DNA of 38,658 bases from an uncultured cyanobacterium (GTDB lineage: Bacteria; Cyanobacteriota; Cyanobacteriia; PCC-6307; Cyanobiaceae). Of the stretch, positions 27,526 through 36,448 are shown piece after piece. Numbering within the stretch: position 1 is the stretch's first letter; each line of letters begins with the position of its first letter. Position numbers and translations under genes: made by a program. The stretch covers positions 1 through 38,658 of the forward strand of contig CAJWUF010000007.1 in the NCBI GenBank assembly GCA_913047395.1. The letters run 5' to 3'. Below the pieces are notes generated by a model that was not told the DNA's origin, did not search any database, and was given only the letters and a program-made list of their open reading frames with translations.

Positions 27526-28785
27526 ATGGCCGGATCAGGCAGTCCGCAGCCCAATAGGCCAAAGGCCCCCAAACCCGCAGAGGAAGCCCCTCGCAAACCA
27601 CTGCAGGTAATGCACATCAGCAGGCGTGAGGAACAAGAACGCCTGCAGAAAGAGGCCACTGAAGCCCAAACCAGTAGTAATAAAGCAGTAGCAGAGCAAC
27701 CTGCTAACGCCCCAATACGTCCAGCCTCTACTGATCCAGCATCCGATGAGAGTCGCTTTGATCTAGACGAGCTAAAAGGCATGACGATGGCCGATCTGCT
27801 TGGTCCGGCCGATCAGTCCCGCCGAAGCGGGTCTGGATCTAAGGGTATGGAAATAAGCAGTGAAGGAAAACAATCAACCCCTGAGCGCAGTGTCGACGAC
27901 TTTGACTTTGACGAAGATGCCTTCCTTGCTGCCCTAGATGAAAACGAACCAGTTGGGACTACTGGGGAAGTTGCTACTGGCAAGGTAATCGCCTTAGAAA
28001 GCGATGGTGTTTACGTAGATATTGGCGGAAAGGCACCAGGCTTCATGCCCAAAAATGAATGCGGCCTTGGAGTAATTACCAACCTCAAAGAGCGCTTCCC
28101 AAAAGGTTTAGAAGTAGAAGTGCTTGTCACAAGAGAGCAAAATGCCGATGGGATGGTCACCATCAGCTGTCGCGCCCTAGAGCTACGTAAGAGTTGGGAC
28201 AAAGTGAGGCAGATGGAAAAGGAAGGAAAAGTTGTCCAGGTCAAGGTTAATGGCTTCAATCGTGGTGGAGTTACCTGCGACCTTGAAGGTTTGCGAGGTT
28301 TCATCCCCCGATCTCAGCTCCAAAATGGAGAGAATCACGAAGCACTTGTCGGGAAATCTCTGGGCGTGGCATTCCTGGAAGTCAATCCAGAAACACGCAA
28401 ACTGGTGCTATCAGAGAAGCGGGCTGCTACCGCCGCCCGCTTTGCCGAACTTGAAGTCGGACAACTCGTAGAAGGTCAAGTTGTGGCAGTGAAGCCCTAC
28501 GGTTTCTTCGTAGACCTAGGAGGAGTAAGTGGTTTGCTTCACCAATCAATGATCACCGGTGGCAGTCTTCGATCTCTACGAGAAGTTTTCAACCAAGGAG
28601 ATCGAGTAAAAGCCTTGATCACCGAAATGGACCCTGGTCGTGGCCGAATTGCCCTAAACACAGCCCTTCTCGAAGGAATTCCAGGTGAACTTCTAATCGA
28701 AAAAGACAAGGTTATGGCTGAAGCAACTGAAAGAGCCAACAAAGCTCGTAACGTCCTCAGGCAGCAGGAGCAGTCAGCGGGATGA
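27526..28785 (+). CDS. S1-domain RNA-binding protein (ribosomal protein S1 homologue)
   Basis: This 419-aa RNA-binding protein has three S1 repeats after a long N-terminal extension. Residues 1-140 are low complexity, with an Arg/Glu/Gln helix near 30-48 and acidic FDLDELKG and VDDFDFDEDAFLAALDENE segments. S1 repeats begin at about 146 (GEVATGKVIALESDGVYVDI), 235 (GKVVQVKVNGFNRGGVTCDL) and 311 (GQLVEGQVVAVKPYGFFVDL). Cyanobacteria carry two S1-like genes; this is probably the non-canonical one (rps1b or nbp1-like) because of the extension, but the ribosomal form cannot be excluded. Its stop overlaps the Tab2 start by four bases (ATGA). Confidence 0.9.
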   Translation: MAGSGSPQPNRPKAPKPAEEAPRKPLQVMHISRREEQERLQKEATEAQTSSNKAVAEQPANAPIRPASTDPASDESRFDLDELKGMTMADLLGPADQSRRSGSGSKGMEISSEGKQSTPERSVDDFDFDEDAFLAALDENEPVGTTGEVATGKVIALESDGVYVDIGGKAPGFMPKNECGLGVITNLKERFPKGLEVEVLVTREQNADGMVTISCRALELRKSWDKVRQMEKEGKVVQVKVNGFNRGGVTCDLEGLRGFIPRSQLQNGENHEALVGKSLGVAFLEVNPETRKLVLSEKRAATAARFAELEVGQLVEGQVVAVKPYGFFVDLGGVSGLLHQSMITGGSLRSLREVFNQGDRVKALITEMDPGRGRIALNTALLEGIPGELLIEKDKVMAEATERANKARNVLRQQEQSAG

Positions 28786-29681
28786 TTGCAGCCAATACAC
28801 CCAAAAGCACAGATCTGCGCCCTAAAACTGACTGGGAGCTGGACTTCTACTCTCGACCAATCCTTGAATCTGATGGCAAGAAGCGTTGGGAGTTATTAAT
28901 CAGCAGCTCTCCGGACCCATTAGCAACTACTCAATTCCTCTGGGAGAAACGCTGCCCTGCAACAGAAGTCAATTCAATGTGGCTGACCGATGCTCTAAGA
29001 GAAGCATTACAAGAATCTCAATCACAAGGATGGGAAGCCCCTCTAAGAATTCGCTGCTGGCGTATATCAATGCGCACCATGGTGCAACGGGCTGCTGCAG
29101 AACTAGATATCGAAGTTATCGCAAGCCGCAGAACCTATGCCCTACTTGATTGGCTCGCAGAGCGTGAACGAAATGTCTACCCCCTTGAAGAGGGTTACAT
29201 GGCAGGCCCCCTAGCCCCTCCGCCAGTCCCCATGCTCACACCGCCAGTGCCCCTGCCAGAGGCCGTAAGGGGAGACGCCTGGAGTTGGGCGTCACTCCCT
29301 ATTGGGTTGCTACGCGAAGCTCAAGAGTGGCCGATCGGATTCAGCGGCCTGCTGCCGGTTGGAGCGAACGAAGACGAAAACATCCTGGTGCCAGGTGTGC
29401 GGATGTTCAGTCAAACCCGCGCTTTAGCACTTGCTGGCTGGCTAGGAAGCCTAGAACCAGTTTGCTTAGTAATTCATGGAACACAACTTCTGCTTGAAGC
29501 AGGCCAAGACGATCGCTGGTTAGTAACGGATTTAGATGAAAAAACTGCCAAAGCCTTTCAACAGAACCTTCTAGATGCAAAGGAGCAAGCAGGTGGACTG
29601 CAATTCATCTCTGTACAAACCTCCCCAGATGATCAACAATTTGCCGGTTTCTGGATGATGCGCGACCTACCTCAACCATGA
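28782..29681 (+). CDS. Tab2/Atab2-family RNA-binding translation factor
   Basis: This is a Tab2-like protein (formerly DUF1092), 299 aa. In algae and plants, homologues bind photosystem I (psaB/psaA) mRNAs and promote their translation; the cyanobacterial role is presumed similar. The family hallmarks are KTDWELDFYSRPILESDGKKRWELL at the N terminus, EAPLRIRCWRISMRTMVQRAA in the middle, and the C-terminal DDQQFAGFWMMRDLP. A Pro-rich linker lies at about 145-160. It overlaps the S1 gene by 4 bases at its start and the PgeF gene by 4 bases at its end, so all three are probably translated by coupled initiation. Confidence 0.92.
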   Translation: MIAANTPKSTDLRPKTDWELDFYSRPILESDGKKRWELLISSSPDPLATTQFLWEKRCPATEVNSMWLTDALREALQESQSQGWEAPLRIRCWRISMRTMVQRAAAELDIEVIASRRTYALLDWLAERERNVYPLEEGYMAGPLAPPPVPMLTPPVPLPEAVRGDAWSWASLPIGLLREAQEWPIGFSGLLPVGANEDENILVPGVRMFSQTRALALAGWLGSLEPVCLVIHGTQLLLEAGQDDRWLVTDLDEKTAKAFQQNLLDAKEQAGGLQFISVQTSPDDQQFAGFWMMRDLPQP

Positions 29682-30550
29682 CAACAACGGGGCAAACAGC
29701 GGAAGCTGACGAACAAGACCCGCTTAATGCCCCAGACACCCTGTTCAATCAACTCGAAGGATGGACCTGGGCCGGCTGCTACGGGGGCTACTACCTACAA
29801 GCCAATCTTCTTGAAAAGGCAGGCTTCGAACATGGATTCTTCACACGACGTTGGCAAGGTAGAGGACCAGATGAACTGGCTGGCTATCTGAGTGCTGGGG
29901 TTAGCGTGCATCGTCCCCAACAAGTTCATGGCGGCAGCGTTCTTGACGCCTCAAGGGCTTTCCGAGCGCCCTGGCCACAAGCCGACGGCCTAGTCAGCGA
30001 TAGGGGTGGACAAAGTCTCTGGGTCTGTAGTGCCGACTGCATTCCGGTTCTAATTGCCGACCAGCACACAGGTCATGCTGCGGCCTGCCATGTCGGCTGG
30101 CGCGGCGTAGTTGCCAGGATCCTGCCAGAAGCCCTATCAAGATTGCTATCTCGTGGGGCAAGAAAGGAAGACCTGCTGATTGCTCTAGGGCCAGCAGTAA
30201 GCGGTAAAAACTATCAAGTTGAAGCCGATGTAGCTCAAGCAGTAGCACAGAGCCTTGAAGCCGCTACCGATAACCCAACAGTTGAGCAGGGAAAACTTCT
30301 TTCCGCACTGAAAGCACGAGGAGTTCTCGCTGACGACATAGAACAACAGCGACTGCGTCTAGACATTCGCTTGGCTGCTATTGAACAGCTACTGCTAGCT
30401 GGATTGAGCATCAATCAGATCAATAGTTGCCCGCTTTGCACAGTGGCGGAAGCCAGCCTGTTTTATTCATGGCGAAGGGACCAAGTGAAAACAGTGCAGT
30501 GGAGCGGAATCGTCTCTCAAGCTGAAGAATGCGCAACAACAAGCTGTTGA
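29678..30550 (+). CDS. pgeF: PgeF/YfiH laccase-domain protein
   Basis: This is a purine nucleoside phosphorylase/laccase-domain protein of the YfiH (PgeF) family, 290 aa. Members cleave or edit purine nucleosides, and PgeF also helps avoid L-serine misincorporation in peptidoglycan; which activity applies here is unknown. The metal-site pattern is clear: QVHGGSVLDA, then CSADCIPVLIAD, then AACHVGWRGVVARIL, followed by LGPAVSGKNYQVEADV. It overlaps the Tab2 gene by ATGA. Its last 34 bases overlap the end of the convergent flavoprotein gene. Confidence 0.87.
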   Translation: MTTTGQTAEADEQDPLNAPDTLFNQLEGWTWAGCYGGYYLQANLLEKAGFEHGFFTRRWQGRGPDELAGYLSAGVSVHRPQQVHGGSVLDASRAFRAPWPQADGLVSDRGGQSLWVCSADCIPVLIADQHTGHAAACHVGWRGVVARILPEALSRLLSRGARKEDLLIALGPAVSGKNYQVEADVAQAVAQSLEAATDNPTVEQGKLLSALKARGVLADDIEQQRLRLDIRLAAIEQLLLAGLSINQINSCPLCTVAEASLFYSWRRDQVKTVQWSGIVSQAEECATTSC

Positions 30551-32220
30551 GCCAAGGCTTCTGCTGCTCTAATCCCATCGATACCAGCCGAGAGGATGCC
30601 CCCGGCATAACCGGCCCCTTCCCCAGCAGGAATCAATCCTCTGGTGTTCAGCGACTCAAGACAATCATCCCTGGGAATACGCACCGGAGATGAAGTACGG
30701 GTCTCAACCCCTGTGAGCACCGCATCGGGATGCTCATAACCTGACAAGCGTCTGGCAAACACTGGCAGAGCCTCCTTTATTGCCTCAATTAATGGTGCAG
30801 GCAGGGCCTGGTTAAGGTCGACCAGCTTTATTCCTGGCAAGTAAGAGGGCTTTACCTCTCCTAAAGCCGTTGAAGGCCTGCCAGCCAGGAAGTCCTCCTG
30901 ACGTTGAACAGGAGCGCAATATCCACCTCCTCCAAGCTGAAAAGCTCGTTGTTCCAGATCCCGCTGCAAAGCCACACCTGCCAACGGATCACCTGGCCAA
31001 CGCTCAAAACCGCGCAGATCCTCCTGCTCCAGATTCACAACTAAAGCACTGTTGGCATTGCGTTCATTTCGAGTGTGCTGACTCATGCCATTGGTAACCA
31101 CGCAATCGGTTTGCGATGTAGCACCCACCACAACTCCCCCCGGACACATGCAAAAGCTGTAAACACAGCGACCATTGCGGGCGTGATGAACAAGCTTGTA
31201 TTCAGCGTGACCGAGTTGCGGATGACCAGCCATTGAGCCCCAACGGGCTCGGTCGATCAAAGACTGGGGATGTTCGATGCGGAGTCCTACAGAAAAAGGC
31301 TTGGCCTCAAGTTTCACCCCAATTGTTTCCAACATGGCGAAGCTATCCCGGGCTGAATGTCCCAAGGCAAGCACTACATGGCGACTGCTAATTGTGCTGC
31401 CATTAGCAAGCCTCAGACCCTCCACCTGCAAGGGCTTACCAGAGCCTGAATTATCTAAGTCTTGCCGCAAAAGCAATTCGACAACCCTAGTTTCGAATCG
31501 AATCTCACCGCCAAGCTCCTCAATCTTTGCCCGCATTCCACGCACCACAGTGGCCAGTTTGAAGGTGCCAATGTGAGGACGTTGCAGAGCAAGTATCTCT
31601 GGATTTGCTCCACTTGCAACTAACTCTTCAAGCACCTTGCGCCCATAGTGCTCAGGATCACTCACCTGGCTATAAAGCTTGCCATCGGAGAAAGTACCAG
31701 CCCCACCTTCGCCAAACTGGACATTGGACTCAGGATTGAAAGGCTGCTTTCCCCTCCAAAAGCCAAAGGTTTCAGCCGTGCGTTTTTTTACCGATTGACC
31801 ACGCTCAAGAAGTAAAGGTCTAAAACCCATCTGGGCCAGAAGTAGAGCGGCAAAGTAACCACAAGGACCTGCACCCACCACAACCGGCCGCTCAATTCCT
31901 GCCTTAGGGAAATCTGATGGAGCCTTAGCTACGGGGTAATAGTTAGTGTCTGGAGCTTTGCGAATCTTCGGATTGCGAGCATGGCGCTTCAACAAAGCAT
32001 CCTCCCCTGACACCACCACATCCACGCTGTATATGAACTGGATTCGCTCATGACGTCGCGCGTCAACACTTCGTTTCACCAGCCGGTAACTGATGAGCTG
32101 AGAAGGGGAAATACGCAAGCGCTTGAGAATTGCTGCTTCAACAGCCTCTGGCGGATGATCAAGGGGAAGTTTTAGTTCACTCAACCGCAACACATCACCA
32201 GCCTCACGTGCAAAACCCAT
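30517..32220 (-). CDS. FAD-dependent oxidoreductase (COG2509-type)
   Basis: This large flavoprotein of 567 aa is related to uncharacterised NAD(FAD)-utilising dehydrogenases. An N-terminal domain of about 100 residues (LPLDHPPEAVEAAILKRLRIS and the basic SVDARRHERI) precedes the Rossmann GAGPCG at residues 116-121 (VVVGAGPCGYFAALLLAQMGF). Further blocks are VQFGEGGAGTFSDGKLYS, HVVLALGHSARDSF, YSFCMCPGGVVVGATS and a C-terminal RGLIPAGEGAGYAGGILSAGIDG that closes the FAD site. The partner and substrate are unknown. It lies 47 bases after the periplasmic-binding-like gene and overlaps pgeF at its 3' end. Confidence 0.87.
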   Translation of the reverse strand: MGFAREAGDVLRLSELKLPLDHPPEAVEAAILKRLRISPSQLISYRLVKRSVDARRHERIQFIYSVDVVVSGEDALLKRHARNPKIRKAPDTNYYPVAKAPSDFPKAGIERPVVVGAGPCGYFAALLLAQMGFRPLLLERGQSVKKRTAETFGFWRGKQPFNPESNVQFGEGGAGTFSDGKLYSQVSDPEHYGRKVLEELVASGANPEILALQRPHIGTFKLATVVRGMRAKIEELGGEIRFETRVVELLLRQDLDNSGSGKPLQVEGLRLANGSTISSRHVVLALGHSARDSFAMLETIGVKLEAKPFSVGLRIEHPQSLIDRARWGSMAGHPQLGHAEYKLVHHARNGRCVYSFCMCPGGVVVGATSQTDCVVTNGMSQHTRNERNANSALVVNLEQEDLRGFERWPGDPLAGVALQRDLEQRAFQLGGGGYCAPVQRQEDFLAGRPSTALGEVKPSYLPGIKLVDLNQALPAPLIEAIKEALPVFARRLSGYEHPDAVLTGVETRTSSPVRIPRDDCLESLNTRGLIPAGEGAGYAGGILSAGIDGIRAAEALAQQLVVAHSSA

Positions 32221-32267
32221 CAGCTACATCCAATCCTGATTAAATCGCAATGGGCTCAAGTCCTGCC

Positions 32268-33533
32268 TCAGCCAGGCCCTAAAGCAAAGACTCGAGTGAT
32301 ATCCGTCTCACCAGAAGGCGACTGCCCTGGACGCAGATCAAAGCTGCTAGCAGCACCTTCCAAGCGCACTGGCTTTCCGTCGGCCCGTATACGTAGAGCC
32401 TTGCAAAGGGGCTGCGGTTCACTTTCTGGATCAACCCATCCAAAAGGATCAGCAGTTCTCTCTGCTGAGAGCGAATTAGCCGAAATAGTTGACAGAGCGA
32501 TTAAACGCGCCGTATCAAAACCAGCTGCGGCTAGGAGATTTGGGGTATGCCCCCACCGCTGCTCAAACGATTCTGAAAATTTCTGCCAGCCAGGTCCACT
32601 GGCAGGTCGCTTTATCAAAAGCTGATCCCAGACCTCCGGACCCATACCTTTCACTTGATCCGCTGATGCAAGCCACACCCAGGCTGGCTTTCCTGTTTGC
32701 CAACCTAGTAATCCATCCTTCTGAGATTTTCTCAAAGCCTTAGCAAGCGGACCCGAAGGGCTAGAAGCTAAAACAAGCGCATCAGGACCTAGCCAAGCCA
32801 CGTCCTGCTGAAAGCGCTTAAGACGATCACCATCATCAGGATTAATACTCTGAACCAAATCGGGCTCATAGCTTTCAACCTTGCCACCAATGGCCTCAAA
32901 TGCTTCCACAAAAGATTTCGCGGAACTAAGACCAAGATCCGATGGATCCCGCACCACCATCACGCGCTGCCACCCCTGCTCCAAAACCTTTTTAGCCATG
33001 GCCTGAATATCGTCACTAGCAGGTGCAACCAATGGCCACAGTCGAGTAGGTAACTCCAACCCAGCCTCAGCATCCATCGAAGCCCCACGCTGATAAGGCA
33101 ACACCACACTGAGGTCCCGCTTGGCGACCAGAGCAGAGAAAGCGCGAAGGTCAGCAGCAGGTGGTGCCACTACTAACTTCAGCCGCGGGTTGCCTGATAA
33201 GACCACGGCCGGATCAACATCCACATTCAGCGGACGGAATTCCACAAATGCGGCCAAATGGCCACAACCCCTTACCTGGTCCTCTGCTAACAGAAAGCCC
33301 TTGAGGAAAGCCTGATTAGCGGCTTCCAAGCCCAATCCCTGTGGCTGTAGAACCACCACAGATGTAGACAACAGCCCACTTGCCGAGACTGCCTGACAAC
33401 CAAGAAGACTGGCAAAAGTCATCAACCAGCTCCCCCAGGGAGCCTGGAAGAACTTTTTCCTCCAGGTCACACTTGAAGTTGAACCTGCCGCCAAATTTGA
33501 ATCTATTGAAGGAACCTCTGAAGAAGGGGTCAT
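32268..33533 (-). CDS. Type-1 periplasmic-binding-like lipoprotein
   Basis: This 421-aa exported protein has the two-lobe fold pattern of type-1 periplasmic binding proteins (branched-chain amino acid or LppC-like). The N terminus WRKKFFQAPWGSWLMTFASLLGCQAV includes LLGC, a plausible lipobox. Later blocks include GFLLAEDQVRGCGHLAAFVEFRPL, LVVAPPAADLRAFSALVAKRDLSVVLPYQRG, QRVMVVRDPSDLGLSSAKSFVEAFEAIGGKVESYEP and LLAAAGFDTARLIALS. No ABC permease or ATPase is adjacent, so it may be an orphan binding protein or an envelope protein instead of a transporter component. The region 33534-33642 upstream shows no clear promoter. Confidence 0.75.
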   Translation of the reverse strand: MTPSSEVPSIDSNLAAGSTSSVTWRKKFFQAPWGSWLMTFASLLGCQAVSASGLLSTSVVVLQPQGLGLEAANQAFLKGFLLAEDQVRGCGHLAAFVEFRPLNVDVDPAVVLSGNPRLKLVVAPPAADLRAFSALVAKRDLSVVLPYQRGASMDAEAGLELPTRLWPLVAPASDDIQAMAKKVLEQGWQRVMVVRDPSDLGLSSAKSFVEAFEAIGGKVESYEPDLVQSINPDDGDRLKRFQQDVAWLGPDALVLASSPSGPLAKALRKSQKDGLLGWQTGKPAWVWLASADQVKGMGPEVWDQLLIKRPASGPGWQKFSESFEQRWGHTPNLLAAAGFDTARLIALSTISANSLSAERTADPFGWVDPESEPQPLCKALRIRADGKPVRLEGAASSFDLRPGQSPSGETDITRVFALGPG

Positions 33534-33642
33534 AAACCGGAAGACCCAAGGTATAGAAGGTAGATCCCTTGATCAGGGCAGTCTGGGTTTATCACAGGAT
33601 CTTTCTCAAGGAGCTTTTTGTTGAAGCAGGCACACTGATATC

Positions 33643-34005
33643 TCAACTCACAGCTGACTCACATATCAAGCGACCCAAACCGGCAGTAACTAGACCTGTA
33701 CTTAGATCTACTTCGCTGCCAATCGGATTCACCCTGGCCAAAAGCACACCATCGCTAGCACCCTCAGGTCGCAGATTTACCCGACGACGACGAGGCAACT
33801 CTGACTTCAGCCAAGCTATTGCCTCCGCCTCATTGGAAGGATCCACCTCCAAGCAAGCAAGACGCACCGTATAAGTTCTGTTGTGATCACCGACCTGCAG
33901 CAAAGAGGAGCTGCGCACACGGAGTACTTCCGCTGCCATTACTGGCAAGGGTGAGATCAACAAGACAAGCAGAAGACTTAGCAGTAAGCCTTGAATTCGT
34001 CGCAT
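33643..34005 (-). CDS. Secreted SNase-like small protein
   Basis: This 120-aa exported protein starts at the ATG at 34005 (MRRIQGLLLSLLLVLL), with a signal peptide ending about PVMA-AEV. The mature part, with YTVRLACLEVDPSNEAEAIAWLKSELPRRRRVNL and DGVLLARV, follows the pattern of the staphylococcal-nuclease (thermonuclease) fold. It lacks the full set of catalytic Arg/Glu residues that I could place, so nuclease activity is doubtful. The A of its ATG is the last base of the ilvB stop (TGATG on the minus strand), which implies translational coupling. Its function is unknown. Confidence 0.75.
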   Translation of the reverse strand: MRRIQGLLLSLLLVLLISPLPVMAAEVLRVRSSSLLQVGDHNRTYTVRLACLEVDPSNEAEAIAWLKSELPRRRRVNLRPEGASDGVLLARVNPIGSEVDLSTGLVTAGLGRLICESAVS

Positions 34006-35858
34006 CAAAGAGAGACACCACAAGCTGGGCAATAGAGATGCTCATGGGCAGTAGTGGCACCGCAAGATCCACAGCCACGCGTCGTATCCATGGCAAGTTC
34101 AGGGTGAGCAGGCAAACCCACCATCTGAGCATTGCTCTTCCCGGGAGGAACCATCGGATAGCAATTTTCATGCCGCCGAACATGCACATCAATGAGCATC
34201 GGCCCTGGTGTAGCGAGGGCCTGCTTCAGCTGTGGCCTGAGATCCTCTCGATCAGTGATCAGTACCCCACCAACCCTAAAGGCCTTGGCTAATGCCACGA
34301 AATCCGGCATACCGGGAAGCATGTCAGTAGCTGAATAGCGTTCCTCATAGAAACTTTCCTGCCACTGGCGCACCATTCCCTGCCAGTGGTTGTTAACAAT
34401 CACAATTTTGGCGGGGATGCTGTATTGAATCAAAGTCCCGAGCTCTTGAATATTCATCAAGATGCTGGAGTCACCGGCAATACAAACAACCTGTTCATCA
34501 GGCATGGCGATCTGTGCACCGATAGCAGCCGGCATACCAAAACCCATGGTGCCCAGACCAGCACTGCTGATCCACTGGCGAGGCCCATTCCGTAAGTACT
34601 GAGCAGCCCACATCTGATGCTGACCTACGTCTGTAGTCACGTAGGCATTAGGAGCCAAATCCCTTATCGCTAACAGCACTTCCTGGGGATAAATCGCACC
34701 CTCCTGGGGAGGAATTGTCAGTGGGTAACGCTGCTTCCATCCATCAATGCGGGCCAGCCAAGCCGAAGTTATCGGCTCCACAGGCCTTTTCTTGCTGAGC
34801 TCAAGCAAGCTGACCAGGCTGCTGCCAACATCACCGAGTACCGCAATATCGGCCCGTCGAGTCTTACCCACTTCCGCTGGATCGATATCAAAGTGAATCA
34901 CCTTGGCGCGAGGCGCAAAGGTATCGAGCTTGCCGGTAACCCGATCATCAAAACGTGCTCCGAGCGCGATCAATAAATCGCACTCAGTGACAGCGAAATT
35001 GGCATAAGCCGTACCATGCATCCCCAGCATGCCAAGAGCGAGAGGATGCCACTCATCGAAGGCTCCCTTACCCATCAATGTGTTGGTTACTGGAATCTGA
35101 TGGCGTTCGGCAAAGCCCTTCAGACTTTCGTGGGCTCCTGCTGAGACAACGCCTCCACCCACGTAGAGAAGAGGCCGCTGGGCATTCTCGATTAATTCCA
35201 AAGCCCCTTCAATCGCAGCAGGCTCTGGTATTGGAGACAGTCGAAATCCAGGAGGCACCACAGTGCCAGGCTCTACCGGTAGGTAATCAAATTCCTCCTG
35301 GCCGACGTCTTTAGGGATATCGATCAATACCGGGCCAGGGCGACCAGATGCTGCAATAAAGAACGCCTGAGCAACAACCGAAGCCAGATCCGCCGGTTCG
35401 CGTACCACCCAAGAGTGCTTAACGATTGGCAGGGTGATCCCAAAAATATCAATTTCCTGAAAGGCATCTGTACCGATGGAAGGGCGAGCGACTTGGCCGG
35501 TGATCACCACCATCGGCACCGAATCCATCTGGGCCGTTGCAATGCCCGTCACCAAATTGGTAGCCCCTGGTCCAGAGGTACCAAAACAAACCCCCACCCG
35601 ACCTGTGGCTCGAGCATATGCATCAGCAGCATGGGTACCACCCTGCTCATGGCGAACGAGAATATGCTTCAGCCAACCCTGCTGCTCAGCCTTATGAACT
35701 GCGTCATAAATGGGCAGGATCGCCCCACCTGGGTAACCGAAGATTGTCTCAACGCCGTGACGGCGTAGAGCATCCATCAGAGCATCCGCACCGATGATTC
35801 GCCGATGCTCCTGTTGTGACGAATCACCGAGAGCCGTGGCTGAGGAAGTCAAGGTCAC
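34005..35858 (-). CDS. ilvB: Acetolactate synthase large subunit with C-terminal zinc-ribbon-like tail
   Basis: This thiamine-diphosphate enzyme joins two pyruvates, or pyruvate and 2-oxobutyrate, in valine, leucine and isoleucine synthesis. Using the GTG at 35858 it is 617 aa; the frame also allows an ATG at 35963 that overlaps the peptidase gene. The active-site Glu is in LVRHEQGGTHAADAYAR, followed by the FAD/TPP blocks FGTSGPGATNLVTGIATAQMDSVPMV and the metal-TPP motif AGDSSILMNIQELGTLIQ with NNHWQGMVRQWQ. The last 22 residues contain CGSCG and, ten residues after the second Cys, CPACG. That pattern looks like a small zinc ribbon and is not part of the canonical enzyme. A regulatory subunit (ilvN) is not in the window. 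Confidence 0.93.
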   Translation of the reverse strand: MTLTSSATALGDSSQQEHRRIIGADALMDALRRHGVETIFGYPGGAILPIYDAVHKAEQQGWLKHILVRHEQGGTHAADAYARATGRVGVCFGTSGPGATNLVTGIATAQMDSVPMVVITGQVARPSIGTDAFQEIDIFGITLPIVKHSWVVREPADLASVVAQAFFIAASGRPGPVLIDIPKDVGQEEFDYLPVEPGTVVPPGFRLSPIPEPAAIEGALELIENAQRPLLYVGGGVVSAGAHESLKGFAERHQIPVTNTLMGKGAFDEWHPLALGMLGMHGTAYANFAVTECDLLIALGARFDDRVTGKLDTFAPRAKVIHFDIDPAEVGKTRRADIAVLGDVGSSLVSLLELSKKRPVEPITSAWLARIDGWKQRYPLTIPPQEGAIYPQEVLLAIRDLAPNAYVTTDVGQHQMWAAQYLRNGPRQWISSAGLGTMGFGMPAAIGAQIAMPDEQVVCIAGDSSILMNIQELGTLIQYSIPAKIVIVNNHWQGMVRQWQESFYEERYSATDMLPGMPDFVALAKAFRVGGVLITDREDLRPQLKQALATPGPMLIDVHVRRHENCYPMVPPGKSNAQMVGLPAHPELAMDTTRGCGSCGATTAHEHLYCPACGVSL

Positions 35859-35917
35859 AGCAGCGGCAAGGCGTGAACTGCCCCTCAAGATTAAAGGCCT
35901 GCCATACAGTTTGCCTA

Positions 35918-36448
35918 TTAGCTCTTCACCATCTCCCGCAGAATCAATCCGGGATCGAGCCATCTACCGCGATAGCGAATGCCCCAATGCAGATGGGGAC
36001 CGCTGGTGCGACCAGTGACACCAACCCTCCCGATCGGCTGCCCCCCACGCACCTTCTGGCCTCGATGCAAGAACTGCTGCTGCAGATGGCAATAAATATG
36101 CTCGTAATCCCCAGATACGATCACTACCCCAAGACCACAGATACTGTCGTCAATAATTTCAACAACTTCTCCAGACCACCAGCTAAGAACGGGAGAACCA
36201 AGAGGCGCAGCAATATCTAAACCCGTATGTAGCTCTTCATTGCCTGAGATGCCTAGACGACGACCAAAATGACTTGAGTAGCCCTCAAACTGAACGATTG
36301 GGAAAACCCCTGATTGCCAAAGACTTTCTGCAACGGCACCAACTGTTACCAGTGGGGCCAAAGCGATAGCAGTGATCGCAACCAAGAAACGGATCAGGGG
36401 GAACAATGGCCGCAGTTCAAAGCAACCCAATGGCATGCAAAGGGCCAT
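35918..36448 (-). CDS. M23-family peptidase (LytM domain), exported
   Basis: This is a probable peptidoglycan hydrolase or LytM-domain regulator, 176 aa from the ATG at 36448 (an ATG at 36436 is also possible). A hydrophobic N-terminal stretch ([23 protein letters not shown]) serves as signal peptide or anchor. The LytM domain shows [15 protein letters not shown], the zinc-site [14 protein letters not shown], and [44 protein letters not shown], so the HxxxD and HxH ligands are intact and it may be an active endopeptidase. Its start overlaps the end of hemH by 32 bases. Confidence 0.85.
   Translation of the reverse strand: MALCMPLGCFELRPLFPLIRFLVAITAIALAPLVTVGAVAESLWQSGVFPIVQFEGYSSHFGRRLGISGNEELHTGLDIAAPLGSPVLSWWSGEVVEIIDDSICGLGVVIVSGDYEHIYCHLQQQFLHRGQKVRGGQPIGRVGVTGRTSGPHLHWGIRYRGRWLDPGLILREMVKS

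Noticed and set aside
35859-35963. ATG-initiated N-terminal extension of ilvB
   Set aside because: It overlaps the M23 peptidase gene by 46 bases and exceeds the usual cyanobacterial length; the GTG at 35858 gives 617 aa. The longer form is not fully excluded.
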